The position numbers were made by a program, and so were the translations under genes. From Megalonaias nervosa (taxonomy: Eukaryota; Mollusca; Bivalvia; Unionida; Unionidae), in contig JAECUM010004922.1 of the NCBI GenBank assembly GCA_016617855.1, positions 36,241-100,240 on the forward strand: a DNA stretch of 64,000 nucleotides, written 5' to 3'. This document shows, piece after piece, positions 25,801-37,042 of this stretch. How positions within the stretch are numbered: position 1 is the first letter of the stretch; each line of letters starts with the position of its first letter. The notes beneath the pieces were generated by a model. It did no database searches and was not told the origin of the DNA. It was given only the letters and a program-made list of their open reading frames with translations.

Positions 25801-27400
25801 CACACACTTCACTCCAGAACATGTGTTTCTCTTGGATATCTGTTATGATAATCGCCCATTCCAAAATCCACTTGTGACTACAGTTGTAACAACTGTACAG
25901 CCAGACCTTGATATGCTCATCTAATATTATCTCAGGGTGTCCAAAATAAGAAATCTCACGCATTTATATTTCAGTTCAAATCCGTTTTATGACTTTCGTC
26001 ATCAGATAAAATAACGGAGCCAGCGAAATCAATATGTGTATAAACATGCATCACCCTGCTGTTTGATTAATTTATCTCGAGTTGATCATTAAGTGGGATA
26101 ATCGTATCTTAATGTATCGTCTTAAAGACTGACAAATCCTCATTTTTTATGATATGATCACCGCTAGTCATTTATATTTGAATCATCTGTTTGCATAAGG
26201 TTGAAATATAAGGCCTCATTGTTGCCTTATCAATTTAAGTCAGTTTGTAGATTCACACAGATAGGAACTTGGCCTATATCTAATGTGGACTAATAATAGC
26301 AGTCTCGCATGGCGACTATTTTATTTAACATGTTAAGTGGGTATAGATGTATTTTCATTTTACATGTAATGTTTTTAATATGATATTAGTTTATTGCTTT
26401 TGTGTCCGCCTGTTTTCGCTTGCTGCTTCTTTGGAGCTTCAATTTCTTCTACATAACTAATTTCATATGGCTTGTCTAGCTAATTAGAGTTCATATGTAC
26501 ATGTAATCATTGATATGTCCAATTTTCATCAAACCTATTCTAACTTGTTTTCATTTGCTATAAATTTCTAGAATGTTATTTGCACTATACAGTCTAAATT
26601 GCATGGAATCATTGCTTTTCTGACGATACCAAGCCATGACTTAATATCTGCTATGTCTGTCTGAGAACGTCCACGACCATCATCTTATCAAGTCACTTTG
26701 TTAGGCACTAGTTAGCCAGGATTGTGCCGATGTGCTTTTAAACAATGTACAGTTATACATGCGTATATATTATTATTATTATTATTATTATCTCAAACTA
26801 CCTAGTACCTGTAAAACGTTTGTAATTAAGAAGAATTTGTGCATCCTAAGCTAAAGACTGAGTAATAGAAGTAGCGAACGTACAATGCACCTTTTAAGAC
26901 CTAAATATATACAATATTCCATTACTATAAATTAAATTTTCCAATGTTGCTAGTTTCTTGGTTTGTATGGAAGTGTAGGAAATTATGACCCAGACCCGTC
27001 TACTGTATTCGTTTGGATAATGCATGGACTTTCATTAGTACACCAAATTAGATTCATGAACAAAAGAATTTTTAACGCATTAGTTTCCTGAACATCATTT
27101 TGATTTCGTTAATGCTATAATTTGCAAGTGGACTAACCAAAATCACTTGTTTATTTAATATGCTCCTGTTGGCAGCGGCACATGTGATTCCTAAATGTAT
27201 TTATGTTTCAGAGAGTGAAATTCTGTCTTGGCAATATTATTCGGACCAGTACAAAGGGACGGAGGTTGGTTGGTTACAACTTTGATTTATTCCTTTGCAG
27301 GAAATATAGACCAGATCCAAATATACTAGGACACGCACGCTTACAGCCTTCCAGAATAATTAATACTGACTTGGGACACGTTAGACTCAAACGGAAGTTT
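25801..27400. other. No gene recognised
   Basis: AT-rich sequence with a short ATT array at about 26766-26791. The ORF starting near 27203 is preceded by TTTATGTTTCAG, which resembles a splice acceptor, but neither frame shows a recognisable domain. Confidence 0.45.
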
Positions 27401-27409
27401 AACAATAAT

Positions 27410-27570
27410 CAGTTGGTTTACAATGTGGAACATTCTACACCCAAATGAGGGAAATAAATATTATGTTGTCGGTATACAATGGGGAACAATCTAGACCCAA
27501 ATGGGGGTTTAATATTATGCAGTAGGTTTACAATGGGGAACAGTCTAGACCCAAACGGGTATTTGAGATT
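27410..27570. repeat. ~60-bp minisatellite
   Basis: Three units share TTACAATG(G)GGAACA.TCTAGACCCAAA-like sequence, at about 27418, 27474 and 27529. Weaker upstream units are recognisable from about 27290. Confidence 0.7.
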
Positions 27571-27799
27571 GAGGGTATCAAGATACTATTGCACACATGC
27601 TACGTTCTTAGTAGTTGGTGTCCTGAATCCACGTCATTCAAATATCTAGACCCGTACCAAAATTAACATGACGCCTTGAACGCGGGAGGGGGTGTTCTAA
27701 GCACCAACGGGAATTTAACATCATGACTTAAGACCGTAGAAGTTTAGAAGGAAAACTGATAGACTCGTACGCGAAAAATCAAACAACCAATTTGGAATG

Positions 27800-27990
27800 A
27801 CTATACAATACTCGCTTTATGAGCATTATCCAACACGCATCTTTGTCATTTACTATCCAACATCCACTTTTTCAGTACTATCCAGCTAGAACCTTTTGGT
27901 TTCTATCCAATGCTAACTTTTTTTTATTACTATGCAATACCCACTTGCTGACTGCCATCCCACACCCCTTGTATACTATCCAACACATCT
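27800..27990. repeat. ~25-30-bp minisatellite
   Basis: Seven diverged units carry the core TACTATCCAACACCCACTT (for example at about 27825, 27853, 27880, 27905 and 27970). The ORF overlying it is a product of the repeat. Confidence 0.7.
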
Positions 27991-28004
27991 CGATGACTGG
28001 CTAG

Positions 28005-29190
28005 AAACCCTACATTTATATTCCAATAAAAATGGAAGAATGTGAAAAAACTGCGATCAAATCACACACAAGCGTGTTTATAGACAGATTAAACCCAAAC
28101 AGATGCTATTACTTATGCCAATGCTAAGGGTAGTAGGGTTAACATAGGTGACACGGTTTCACTGTTATTCGGCGTAACCCAACAAGAATTCTATGATTCA
28201 AACTATAAATTTATTTCCCTAAAGTATAAAGCCAAGGTCAAATAATCAAAAATAACTTACAGTATCGTATGAATTCCTAGAATTTCCTAAATGTACTCTC
28301 ATTTTTACTGTAATACGGAAACGCTCCAAAAGTACTGCAAATAAAAATTCTAATGTGCTCATGTGCTAGCACTACAGAAGAATCACTTTTAATATCAAAA
28401 AGATTTTACGTCTTCAAGGTAAATCCAATGTAATTTGAATGTCACAAATTTCCTTGAATGTTTCACAATAATCCAACGAAATTAATACATATCCAAGTCC
28501 TTGAATAATTGTACAATACTCCAGTAACGTACTGTCTGTTTAGAATAAACGTTTCAGCTCTGCAATTTCAACGATCAAATTATAAATAAATCAAACAATT
28601 CCTCTCATAACACTCATAAAACTGGTATAGCATAGAATGAGAACACTGCGTATCTAATTTGTTTCTATAACCACAATATACACAGCAGATAAACAACTCT
28701 AAATTACTAAAATATAACTCCAAGTATTTTTAATTTATTCTATATTGCGAAATACTATAGCAGTTAACATTTACTTTTTATAACTTTGCCAATCACAAAC
28801 GAGGGCAGTCTAATCTTTCTACAGTGCAAATGTAATCCCTAGATCATGTGATATTTTTATGACATCCATTCAACTTATTCGTGGCCTATTTAGACAAAAA
28901 TGTAATGTTAACGTCAACTTGGCAATTCAACTTTGGTTTATGAATGTCAAGAGTACATACATGTACTCTTCATACGGTACAGGCCAGTCAAACAATCAAA
29001 GAATTAAAAATGCCATTAACCAGATGACTTAAATAAAAATTCTACATTATAAAAATAGAATATGTGACATCCGGAAAACCACATAGGGTCGTCTTCTTCA
29101 AATAATTATGTTGGTAGTCAAGGTAATGACCCTCGATACTTTGGCGAATACCAGGTAGTCTGAATTAAAGAACATGCTGGGACTGATGGT
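28005..29190. other. No gene recognised
   Basis: AT-rich sequence without supported features. Confidence 0.4.
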
Positions 29191-29418
29191 CAATGTCTCC
29201 AGCTTACACACCTTATCGGGTCGTCTCGAGAAGAAATGATACAATATACCAACGCTCCTCCGTATATAGGCAAGGACCAGATCACAATTGCTTAGGATGT
29301 TCCAGCAATCAGAACTCGTTTAAGATTATTCAGTTAGGGAGTGTTGTCCATCTTCCAATCAGAATAAAGATGACGCGTAACGCGAATTATATAAAATGCG
29401 TGCACAAGCGTTCCTACT

Positions 29419-30011
29419 ATGTACCAATTCAGAAAAGCTTATGTGCAATACCCACGGCTCAGCGGAAGACGGTATACTGGGGCGCGCATAAAGCGAATAC
29501 TTCTTGTACCAAAGGGGGCTGGGGTGGGTATTACAACTACTACTTTTGCTTCTGTAGCTAGTATACTTGCAGAAGAGAAATACTTCAATTTGTCTTTGTT
29601 TTATTTGGGTTTGTTTTGCAACTTATCAAATGTGCAAGAAATTTTGCCAGCTGTAGTACCACCTTCGCTTCCATCTCCATTTTTACCAGCCTATGATGAA
29701 TTCAGATTTGTTTATGAAAATAGAATGCATGAAGATGATAAGATATCAGCTTTGGACTGTGAGAAGAAGATAAGAGTGCAAACAAAACAGCTGTTACAGG
29801 AGACTTTGGAGGAGATGAAATGTATCAAACGTCTTTAACTAAACCGAAGAGAAAGAGACCTTCAAGATCCAAAACTACTAAACTTTCTAGTTAATGCTTT
29901 GACGGTCACCATCAACTCTGAGACTCCAGTAGCATCACTAACAACACCACTGGAGCAGCAGGATGAATATTTGGACGTTGTAATGGCTGAAGACAGTTTC
30001 AACTCAGGTTG
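29419..30011 (+). CDS. Unassigned ORF, possibly a virus-like remnant
   Basis: An open frame of 139 codons (29419-29838) encodes a protein with a basic N-terminus (YPRLSGRRYTGARIKRILLV), a hydrophobic middle and a charged, helix-prone C-terminus rich in Lys and Glu. After the TAA, the next frame stays open to about 30011 (LNFLVNALTVTINSETPVA). I do not recognise it. Its compact layout and the minus-strand basic ORF downstream look unlike the surrounding AT-rich DNA and resemble the small-gene style of the Polinton islands, but no shared motif supports that. Confidence 0.3.
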
Positions 30012-30283
30012 AGAAGTTAATATTTTGTTTTCAAAACCCGAGAGGCCATCTTGCGACACCCATATCTCTTTGAAAAGTGATAATATGCAATAATCGGCAA
30101 ATTAAATTAAATCTAAACACCCCTTAAAAATGTGTGCATGTGTGATTGTGTGGAGATGTTATCCATACTAAAATGAATAACCCAATCACTCTTTTTCTTA
30201 TATCTTCACTTGAATTGGATCACAATAAAATTTCATAGCCCATCACAAGAATCCATTTGTGTCTTTTTTTTCAAAAATCTCTT

Positions 30284-30846
30284 TCACCTCTGTCTCATTT
30301 TGAATTTCGTCCCTGCCATGGGTTTTTCTACTTTAGAGTCTTTTGGTTGTCTCGTTTTCTTGAATTTCTTTGCTGTAATGTATTTTCTTTTTCTTTTCTT
30401 AGTTCTTGTTTCTTTCGGCTGCTGCTGAAGAACAATACGTTTCCTCGATCTTTTTTTATCTTGAGACGATCTGAAGACAAAACTCATTGTTTGTAACATT
30501 GGTAACATATCTTTAGCTGTCTTTTCTCCTGTCGTAGTTGCACCTTTTCCTTTAAGCTGTGGATATTCTTGAACCCAGCGTCATTTTCCTTGATACACAT
30601 ATCATATATCGTGATCTTTGTCTAAGTAGAGTTCTCCGAAGTCCTCTTGGTAGTGTACTTTCGAATGACTTCTTGAACATCTCTGATGACAAATGTGATA
30701 TTGTGACTCTTCAATCTACACAGATTGAAAACAAAATGAGTGTATTCGCTGAGGTCGAAAGGGCTTTCTAAATGTAAGGAGAGGGTGTGAATCCTAATGA
30801 AATCAAATTTTGAATCAACATCAAAGGAGGTATCGGACGACGCCAA
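30284..30846 (-). CDS. Unassigned basic protein, apparently frame-broken
   Basis: Minus-strand coding-looking segment in two frames. The N-terminal part (30846-30622) begins MASSDTSFDVDSKFDFIRIH. The C-terminal part (30508-30284) is very Lys/Arg-rich (RKRIVLQQQPKETRTKKRKR), as in nucleic-acid-binding or nuclear-targeted proteins. Intervening stop codons suggest decay. I do not recognise the family. It lies next to other unassigned ORFs (29.4-32.2 kb). Confidence 0.3.
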
Positions 30847-31169
30847 GTTTTATTGGCGTATACAATTCACATGAAAGAAAACACGTGTCGTCCAGAAGAG
30901 CAACGATCCAGCCAATATCAATTTAGTCCTTTACGTCGCAGTGGTTTGAACTCATGCAGAGGAATACGATACAGCAGAATGGAAAAGATCAGGAAAGAAC
31001 TGAAAACCAAATTAAGCATCCCAACAACGAAAAGAAGCATAATTCATTTTACAGCAAGCGGCCATTTACAAAATTCGTGCCTAGAGTTCAAAAATGCAAA
31101 CTTTCAAGACGTGTTGGCAATTCGTTATAGGTCTGTAGGTATATCGAGAAAGGGACTTCACCGATGAAA

Positions 31170-31458
31170 CATGCATTCATCCGTGTCATCACCAATGTCA
31201 TTCTGAAGTTATCAAAACTCAGAGAATTATTATTAGAAATGTAACAAAGAATTTACTCGTTCGGGGACATATTCATTGCGAGGAGTGATGTTGTGGGTAT
31301 TTAGCTTCCAGACATGAAATTCCTGAAGGAAAAGAAGAAATCTCACGCATTAAATTCGTTAGTCCAGTCTATTACAAACAACATCCCACTATACAAATTC
31401 AACAAGGAAAACGTGCTTGCAAAATATTTAGTGTGAGCAACTTCTGGACATCTTGATC
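31170..31458 (+). CDS. Unassigned coding-looking segment with Cys pair
   Basis: One frame is open, apart from a stop at each edge, for about 90 codons. It reads RGHIHCEECCGYL and later FVSPVYYKQHPTIQIQQGKR, a segment with alternating hydrophobic strands. It is not among the longer ORFs and has no clear start. Whether it belongs with the neighbouring unassigned ORFs is unknown. Confidence 0.25.
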
Positions 31459-31957
31459 AAACGAATAACCATATGTCGCAGGTTTCCGCATGTTGGAAAA
31501 TATGCTGTTTTGTGGAAAAGTTGTTGATTTAAATTATTTTAGTGTTACGTTCATGAACATAAAAAGACTAATAAGAAATGTATGGATTTTTGTTTTTGAA
31601 TTAGGTGTGTTCACAAGAGACCGCATTTAATATCCCTACAGTTTGCGTAGCTTATTGATAAATGCAATCAAAAGCCTTTATATGTTTTTATTAATTATTT
31701 GTTATGTTTTCAAGGTCCAAATTGTAGCGTGATCCCAAAAGAATGTTAACAAATCTGTCTGGGCTCCTGTGCACGTTCTGATTTTGCGTATTGGATTTTA
31801 TACCCCGTCGACGACACTTCGGCCGAAGGGAAGGCACATTGTTACGGAAACTAATAAAGATATGATACTGTCACGGCTCAAAATGTATCAGGCTACGACG
31901 AACAAGTTTTGTTTAAATATTTGATTAGAAGAGGGAGCTGAATTTAACACAGTCATC

Positions 31958-32281
31958 ATGTACGGTGCTGAAATCGTTTACACTAAAGTAGGAAATATAT
32001 ATTTTAAAGATTCCAAGTTACATGGGTATGGCACTGGGTACAATGCCTACAACGTTTGGAATGAGAGAAATGGTTACAAGCTGTTTTTCATACTTTCAAT
32101 ACCAAAGGTAATAAACACTTCATCTTCCCGTATTGCCCGAAGGTCGCTATATCTCCATTAGCAGTCGATATTTGCATTTCCTACATTACTTGTGTGAAAC
32201 TGAAATCAATCGGATACAACATTCTAATAATGACGATGAATAGACAATTGTAATGCTATCCGTGGGAAATTGGAATTTAGA
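31958..32281 (+). other. Short open frames, function unknown
   Basis: A 67-codon ORF (31958-32161) overlaps another open frame (about 32065-32250). Neither shows a recognisable domain. Confidence 0.2.
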
Positions 32282-32879
32282 AACCCAGCATATGTTGTCT
32301 ACTAATTTCAGGAACGTTATTTGATGGATTCCTGATTTGTTTTCCTCAACGAGACCTGAAAATTTCCAACTTTGATTTCACCATAAAAGAGTTGTGCCAC
32401 CAAAAATAACGACGCCTAAGCTTAGAAAGTCAAGGAAGTCAAGTAATATGAACACAAATACAAGCAGCCTTAATAAAAACAGATCCGTAATGTCATTTAA
32501 AATATATTATGTACCCACATGGACGACATAATTGGTTAGTGACTTGTAACAAGTACGGAAACGTGATTCTTAAGTCTATAAATTGGAATATATGAGCAGA
32601 GAAGTGATGACAGGAAATTTTATCTTGCCTGAGTTACAACGAGGATAAATGGAGGTTTCTGGCTCAGAGACCCATTTCTCTAAATGGTTCTGGACCAGGA
32701 CTACCCCCAATTTATCCAAACAAATACGACTTCCCTGTCCCAGAGACCCCCACCAATCCCTCTCCCACCCCATTGGCAAGGCAGATTATTTTTATAAAGC
32801 CTAGACAAAATTTTATTTCGAAGTGCTTGGCACTTTGGGATTATATTATAAAGTTTAGATAATTTTTCATACCTCATCA

Positions 32880-33292
32880 CCATACCTTTCTTTGATAATT
32901 TTTTCATACCTGCTATCTGTTATTGGTAGAATATCTGCTACCATACTGTCAATAATACGAAACTCGCGTATGAAATCGTCCATATCATATTTTACACCTC
33001 GCAAATAAGACCGTAACTGATCAGGTAATTTTTATAAGTGATACTTGCTGTTTTACAAGCATTTTTTAAAAGTCTCAAGTCGAGGCTAATTTGTTTTACA
33101 CGCTGTTGCAAGCGAAACACCAACACCTGATATTATTAACGAAAACGGGTTTAATGATGCTCCACTTGAGATTATACTAGAGCCAGTCATTATAAGCGGT
33201 AAATATGATAGTACTCGAAGTATTCTACTATAATACTTGTAACATTGTTTTACACACCAAAGGTTTTTATGATAAAACCTGTAATATTGCAT
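32880..33292 (-). pseudogene. Two-segment hydrophobic protein, frame-broken
   Basis: The frame 33292-33086 contains LSYLPLIMTGSSIISSGAS followed by SLIISGVGVSL, two short hydrophobic, Gly/Ser-rich segments that look membrane-inserting. Further codons in other frames continue to about 32880 (DDFIREFRII, DSMVADILPITDSRYEKI). E3 has a protein of the same style at 41900-42491. Small proteins with this Gly/Ser-rich double hydrophobic pattern are frequent in invertebrate Polinton islands, but their role is not known to me. Confidence 0.45.
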
Positions 33293-33349
33293 TAGTGCAT
33301 CAAAATCTTGTTTTAGAATTTCATCTGAAACATGACTGAAATCGATGAT

Positions 33350-34303
33350 TTATTTTTCATTATACAATATTTGTTTACAATTTTTACAGAATGACAAAAT
33401 TCTAGTACCAACAATTAAATCCAGAAACTCCCGGAACTTATTATTATTAGGATCAGCTATAAAATCTCTATACTGCTCATAAACATCTGACGAAGTATCA
33501 TTGTATCGGTCATCTGTTAATACCCCATTTTTTTTTAACCAACTGTAGGAATCAAACGTCTTTTCTACTTCACGTTCATACAAATCTGTTTCATTCACCA
33601 AATTACAGTATTCTCTTTCTGTTTCATCAATAAAGCCAAGTGCCAAGCTTATTTGACCCAACGTAAAATTTTTGAGGACAAGATATTGTCTGATAATTGC
33701 GTATGCGACTATGAAATTTATTAGCATAATTTTTTGGAGTCTGTCACGTTCAATTGTGAGAAGACTAATAACAGAAGCTACTTTTAACATTATTTTTTCG
33801 TATGGTCTCGTGAGCATTTTCTCGATTTCACTGTAATAATTCCGTAATGACAAGTGTCTAGAGCGTTGGAGCGATGGAAGTGGAACATCATCTTCTTTAC
33901 TGATGTCGTAGTAAGAATCAATCTTTTCTTCCAACTTTGTTTGTTTGACATATTCAAAAAACTTTTCTCGCTCAGCATCATCGAGATTATCAATTTCATC
34001 GTCACGATTTTTAATTATCCCTAGAGATTTGTTAACAATAATCGGATAGAATTCTGATTGTTTACGTATCATTGGTAGAATTGCGTTCGCGTACACCTTA
34101 ATAATTAACATTATATCCACTGTTATACTAACAATTTCAAGTAGGGTTTGTTTGTCGTGGTAGTACATACCGAGATGCTTAAAAACTTCTCGCTTTGAAA
34201 AACTATCGTATAACTTATTGTTTCTTTTTATTTTTATTACTTTATATTCCGCTAGTTTGTCAAGACGACTATGATTGTCGTTTATTCGTTTTTCCTTCTG
34301 CAC
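33350..34303 (-). CDS. Unknown 317-aa protein, intact frame
   Basis: The longest intact frame of E4. It is highly charged, Lys/Glu/Asp/Tyr-rich and probably mostly helical. A central segment (SLLTIERDRLQKIMLINFIV, about residues 185-205) and a later hydrophobic stretch could be buried helices rather than membrane spans. A Cys pair, CKNC, near the C-terminus could bind metal. I do not recognise the family. It is followed upstream on the same strand by the 94-aa and fibre-like genes, suggesting co-transcription. Its survival without a stop codon, unlike all its neighbours, is notable. Confidence 0.6.
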   Translation of the reverse strand: MQKEKRINDNHSRLDKLAEYKVIKIKRNNKLYDSFSKREVFKHLGMYYHDKQTLLEIVSITVDIMLIIKVYANAILPMIRKQSEFYPIIVNKSLGIIKNRDDEIDNLDDAEREKFFEYVKQTKLEEKIDSYYDISKEDDVPLPSLQRSRHLSLRNYYSEIEKMLTRPYEKIMLKVASVISLLTIERDRLQKIMLINFIVAYAIIRQYLVLKNFTLGQISLALGFIDETEREYCNLVNETDLYEREVEKTFDSYSWLKKNGVLTDDRYNDTSSDVYEQYRDFIADPNNNKFREFLDLIVGTRILSFCKNCKQILYNEK

Positions 34304-34413
34304 TCCTCATACATAAGCTTGTGCTTTTATCCGATTTAATCGAATTATTATATCAATAGTTTCCTTGCTGAGCTCTAACAATATTTTTTTTTTGGCAGGG
34401 TTTCAACTGGCTT

Positions 34414-34698
34414 TTATTCCTCTAGACTATCCTCAGGATGACAGTATCTGTTTATTATATCAAAGTTTCTTATTGGTTCTATTAGTTGTGGTCCTCGCAT
34501 ATGCATAACTCGAACAAAATTACTTACATCTTCTGGCAGTGGAAAGTTTAACATTTGGATGAGAAGACTTTTCATAAGATGTATTTTATTTGCCGCTCGT
34601 GATACGTCGTCAACATCTATAGTAGAAACATCTTTGCCTGGTTTAAAAATATTATTATAAACTTCTCTTGCAACGGTTATAATTGGTGGTTCTGACAT
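34414..34698 (-). CDS. Unknown 94-aa protein
   Basis: Intact short frame starting MSEPPIITVAREVYNNIF, acidic at the C-terminus (CHPEDSLEE). It lies 18 bases from the stop codon of the fibre-like gene on the same strand. The size and the position next to a fibre suggest a small accessory or chaperone-like virion protein, but that is inference. I see no known motif. Confidence 0.5.
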   Translation of the reverse strand: MSEPPIITVAREVYNNIFKPGKDVSTIDVDDVSRAANKIHLMKSLLIQMLNFPLPEDVSNFVRVMHMRGPQLIEPIRNFDIINRYCHPEDSLEE

Positions 34699-34716
34699 TT
34701 ATTATACAATATTAGA

Positions 34717-35983
34717 TTAAATTTGATCATCGAGTGTATATATCTGAAATGCTGTCAATCCTGGAAACGGATGTGTAGCAGTGACAACATAAATTCGAAA
34801 ATAAAAGTACTTGTTAACAGTATTCTCAGTTGGAACTGTGAAGTATTGTGTTTCTGTTGAAATATTCGTTCTTTCTGTACTATACAATGATGTCCAGTTG
34901 ATATCATCGTTCGATCCTTCCAATCGCTAATTATAAATTTGCCCATCGCCAAAGTCTGATCGGCCGCGCAAATGAAATTGCCAATAGCAACTGCAACAGG
35001 ACATATGATTTTAATCAAAAAGTTTTCAGTTTCTCCATTGGTTGTCCATTCTTGTCCATAATCAACGGCGAAAGCGTGATGAGGATAATTTTTAGGATAA
35101 TGTGTTGATGCGCTTACCTCAAACCCAGCTCGGTTATCAGATGCCTTAAAAGGTGTTGGAATATACCCAACATTGTTTCTGGTTCGTTTTACACCACCAC
35201 CAGATAAACTATCAACATACACTTTATTTGTCAGATCATTAGGGTTAACTGGAACATATGTTGTTGTTATTTTGTTGTTTCTCATATTTATGTTGTCTGA
35301 CATTGGTCTACCGGATTGTCTTAAATACCGGGCGAGTGCTTCTTTAAACTGAGTATAACTAACAGCATCAGGATCATCAGCTGGAATTAAGGTTATCGGT
35401 AATCCAATTACTTTTGAGTTATTCTAAATATCAGGGTACCAGTCATTACGTCGCCGGTCTTAAGCTTGTTATCGTCAACAGAATTTAGGTGAGCATAACT
35501 CACCGCTTGTGAATTATCAACATTTGCTGGTGGATATGCAGTTTCCAACCGAATAATTTGTTTACTTGACATATTAATATTACCTGTAACCGTTCCACCT
35601 GTTTCATCAAGCTTGTTACCATCCACATTCTTCAACTGCAAATAACTCACCGCTTGGGTTTGATTTAAGTTTGCTGGTGGATACGCGGTTTCCAAATTTA
35701 TAATTTTTTTCCTGACATGTCCAAGTTACCATTTAACGTTCCTCCTGTCAATGATACTTTGTTATTGTTGATCGTTTTTAGTTGTGAATAGCTTACCGCT
35801 TGTGTAAGATCAACCTTTGGTGGCGTATAATCATCTTCTAAACCAAGTACTCGCTGATTTGACAACAAAAACATTTGTCATTGTATTACCGGTTTTCTTG
35901 ACGAACGCTGATGCATCAGTTATTGTTGGTTCATCAGCGGAAATGGACCCTGTGAGTGTTGTTCCAAATTTTGTGTAATAACT
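34717..35983 (-). pseudogene. Fibre-like protein with repeats and a discoidin-like head, frame-broken
   Basis: This resembles viral fibres and phage tail fibres, which trimerise and carry the receptor-binding head. It starts at the ATG at 35983 (MSYYTKFGTTLTGSISADEP). The shaft has at least three repeats (35905-35408) with the pattern GGTVTGNINMSSKQII then LETAYPPAN and QAVSYxxLK. A later segment (35303-34930) has the linker motif MRNNKITTTYVPVNPNDLTN, again tail-fibre style. The C-terminal frame (34923-34717) reads LEGSNDDINWTSLYS ... FRIYVV ... PGLTAFQIYTLD, the pattern of an F5/8C (discoidin) carbohydrate-binding domain. Several frame breaks (near 35870, 35410, 35300 and 34935) separate the parts. 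The gene diverges from the ATPase, with only 46 bases between the two start codons. Confidence 0.65.
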
Positions 35984-36029
35984 CATTTTATGTTAAATAT
36001 ATAACATAAAATTATATAACAACAACAAT
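35984..36029. promoter_or_regulatory. Candidate bidirectional promoter of E4
   Basis: The 46 bases between the divergent ATGs (35983 and 36030) are almost pure AT and contain the near-palindrome ATGTTAAATATATAACAT. TATA-like elements are readable on both strands. This is inferred from layout only. Confidence 0.4.
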
Positions 36030-36699
36030 GACGCAGTCAACGACAAATTTTGATACCGAACGATTAATCAAGCATAAACACAACAACAAACTTCGAGATT
36101 GTCATTATTTCACTGTTGGTCGTACAGGATCTGAAAAAAACAAATCTGCTATTAAATCTTTTGCTCAACAATAACTTTAACTACGATAGGGTGTATATTT
36201 ACACAATTAATCCACTACAGGATAAGTACGAATTATTGAGCGAGTACAAAGATACACTTCGTGATGAGCTTGATGCTGGCGATAATATATTTTTAATAAA
36301 ACAACCAGAGGATTTAATTCATGTCGATGAACTTGATTCGTCCGATCATAAAATAATTGTATTTGATGATATTCCGCTAAACAATGAAGAGATGAATAAG
36401 ATTAGATCATGCTTTTCATAATCGCGTAACAAAAGATGTAATTCAGTTTATCTTGCGCAGGAGTTTTATAACGTCGACAGATTTATTCCACGAAATACAG
36501 GATGTTTTATATTATTTCACGGATTGGATAATGTCGATGTGAGAAATATTGCAAAGGAGCAATGCGGTGATGTGACAAGGGATAAGTTTATTGAATTATA
36601 TCATCGAGCAACCAAAGACAAATATAATTTCTTTTTATTTGATAAACTAGCGCTTGATCCAGCTAAGATGTTTCGTTGTTTTATTGATGAACGTCTCTA
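36030..36699 (+). pseudogene. Packaging ATPase (A32 type) of E4, broken
   Basis: From the ATG at 36030 it reads into a Walker A-like GRTGSEKN, in which the glycine before Lys is Glu. An A-run near there changes the frame, and the next frame (36116-36421) continues with NLLLNLLLNNNF and a Walker B region, HKIIVFDDIPL. An in-frame TAA at 36419-36421 interrupts it. After the TAA the same frame continues with NSVYLAQEFYNVDRFIPRNT and FILFHGLD, equivalent to the VTQRYTQIPK and VVFNGVD segments of the E1 and E2 ATPases. It is diverged from the E1/E2 pair, so it is a different lineage. Confidence 0.7.
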
Positions 36700-36730
36700 G
36701 GTGAATTTTATAAAGCGTATAAAAATAACA

Positions 36731-37042
36731 ATGGACAAACATCAAGAAAGAATTCAATTACTAAAGAAGTTCATTGAAACTCGAGCTGCTTTTAAGAAAA
36801 AAGTAGAAGAAGCATGTCGAGGACAAGTTCAAGTGGAAGAAGCAACTTCTAAACTTTTTAAGCCGGTTACAGAAGCAATACTTGTCAAACAACCAGAATC
36901 ACAAGCAATATCTCCAGAAGAACTAAAAAAAGTACGTGAAAAAGGCTTTTTAGGTTTACTCGGAAAAAAACAGAAAGCTGAAACAGAAACTGCTGTTAAA
37001 ACAGTTGTGGAGCAAGCTGAACCATATCAAAAAATTGCTTGA
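36731..37042 (+). CDS. KLFKP-motif coil protein of E4
   Basis: About 103 residues from the ATG at 36731 (MDKHQERIQLLKKFIET; an ATG-like upstream start is less likely). It is Lys/Glu-rich and helix-prone. The central stretch QVQVEEATSKLFKPVTEA matches QVEFEEDTKKLFKPITET in the E2 protein at 58388-58687, so the two form one family. It follows the ATPase by 31 bases and is followed, in an overlapping frame, by the 166-aa ORF. As in E2, the two frames may derive from one longer protein. Its role is unknown; a virion or scaffold protein is plausible. Confidence 0.6.
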   Translation: MDKHQERIQLLKKFIETRAAFKKKVEEACRGQVQVEEATSKLFKPVTEAILVKQPESQAISPEELKKVREKGFLGLLGKKQKAETETAVKTVVEQAEPYQKIA

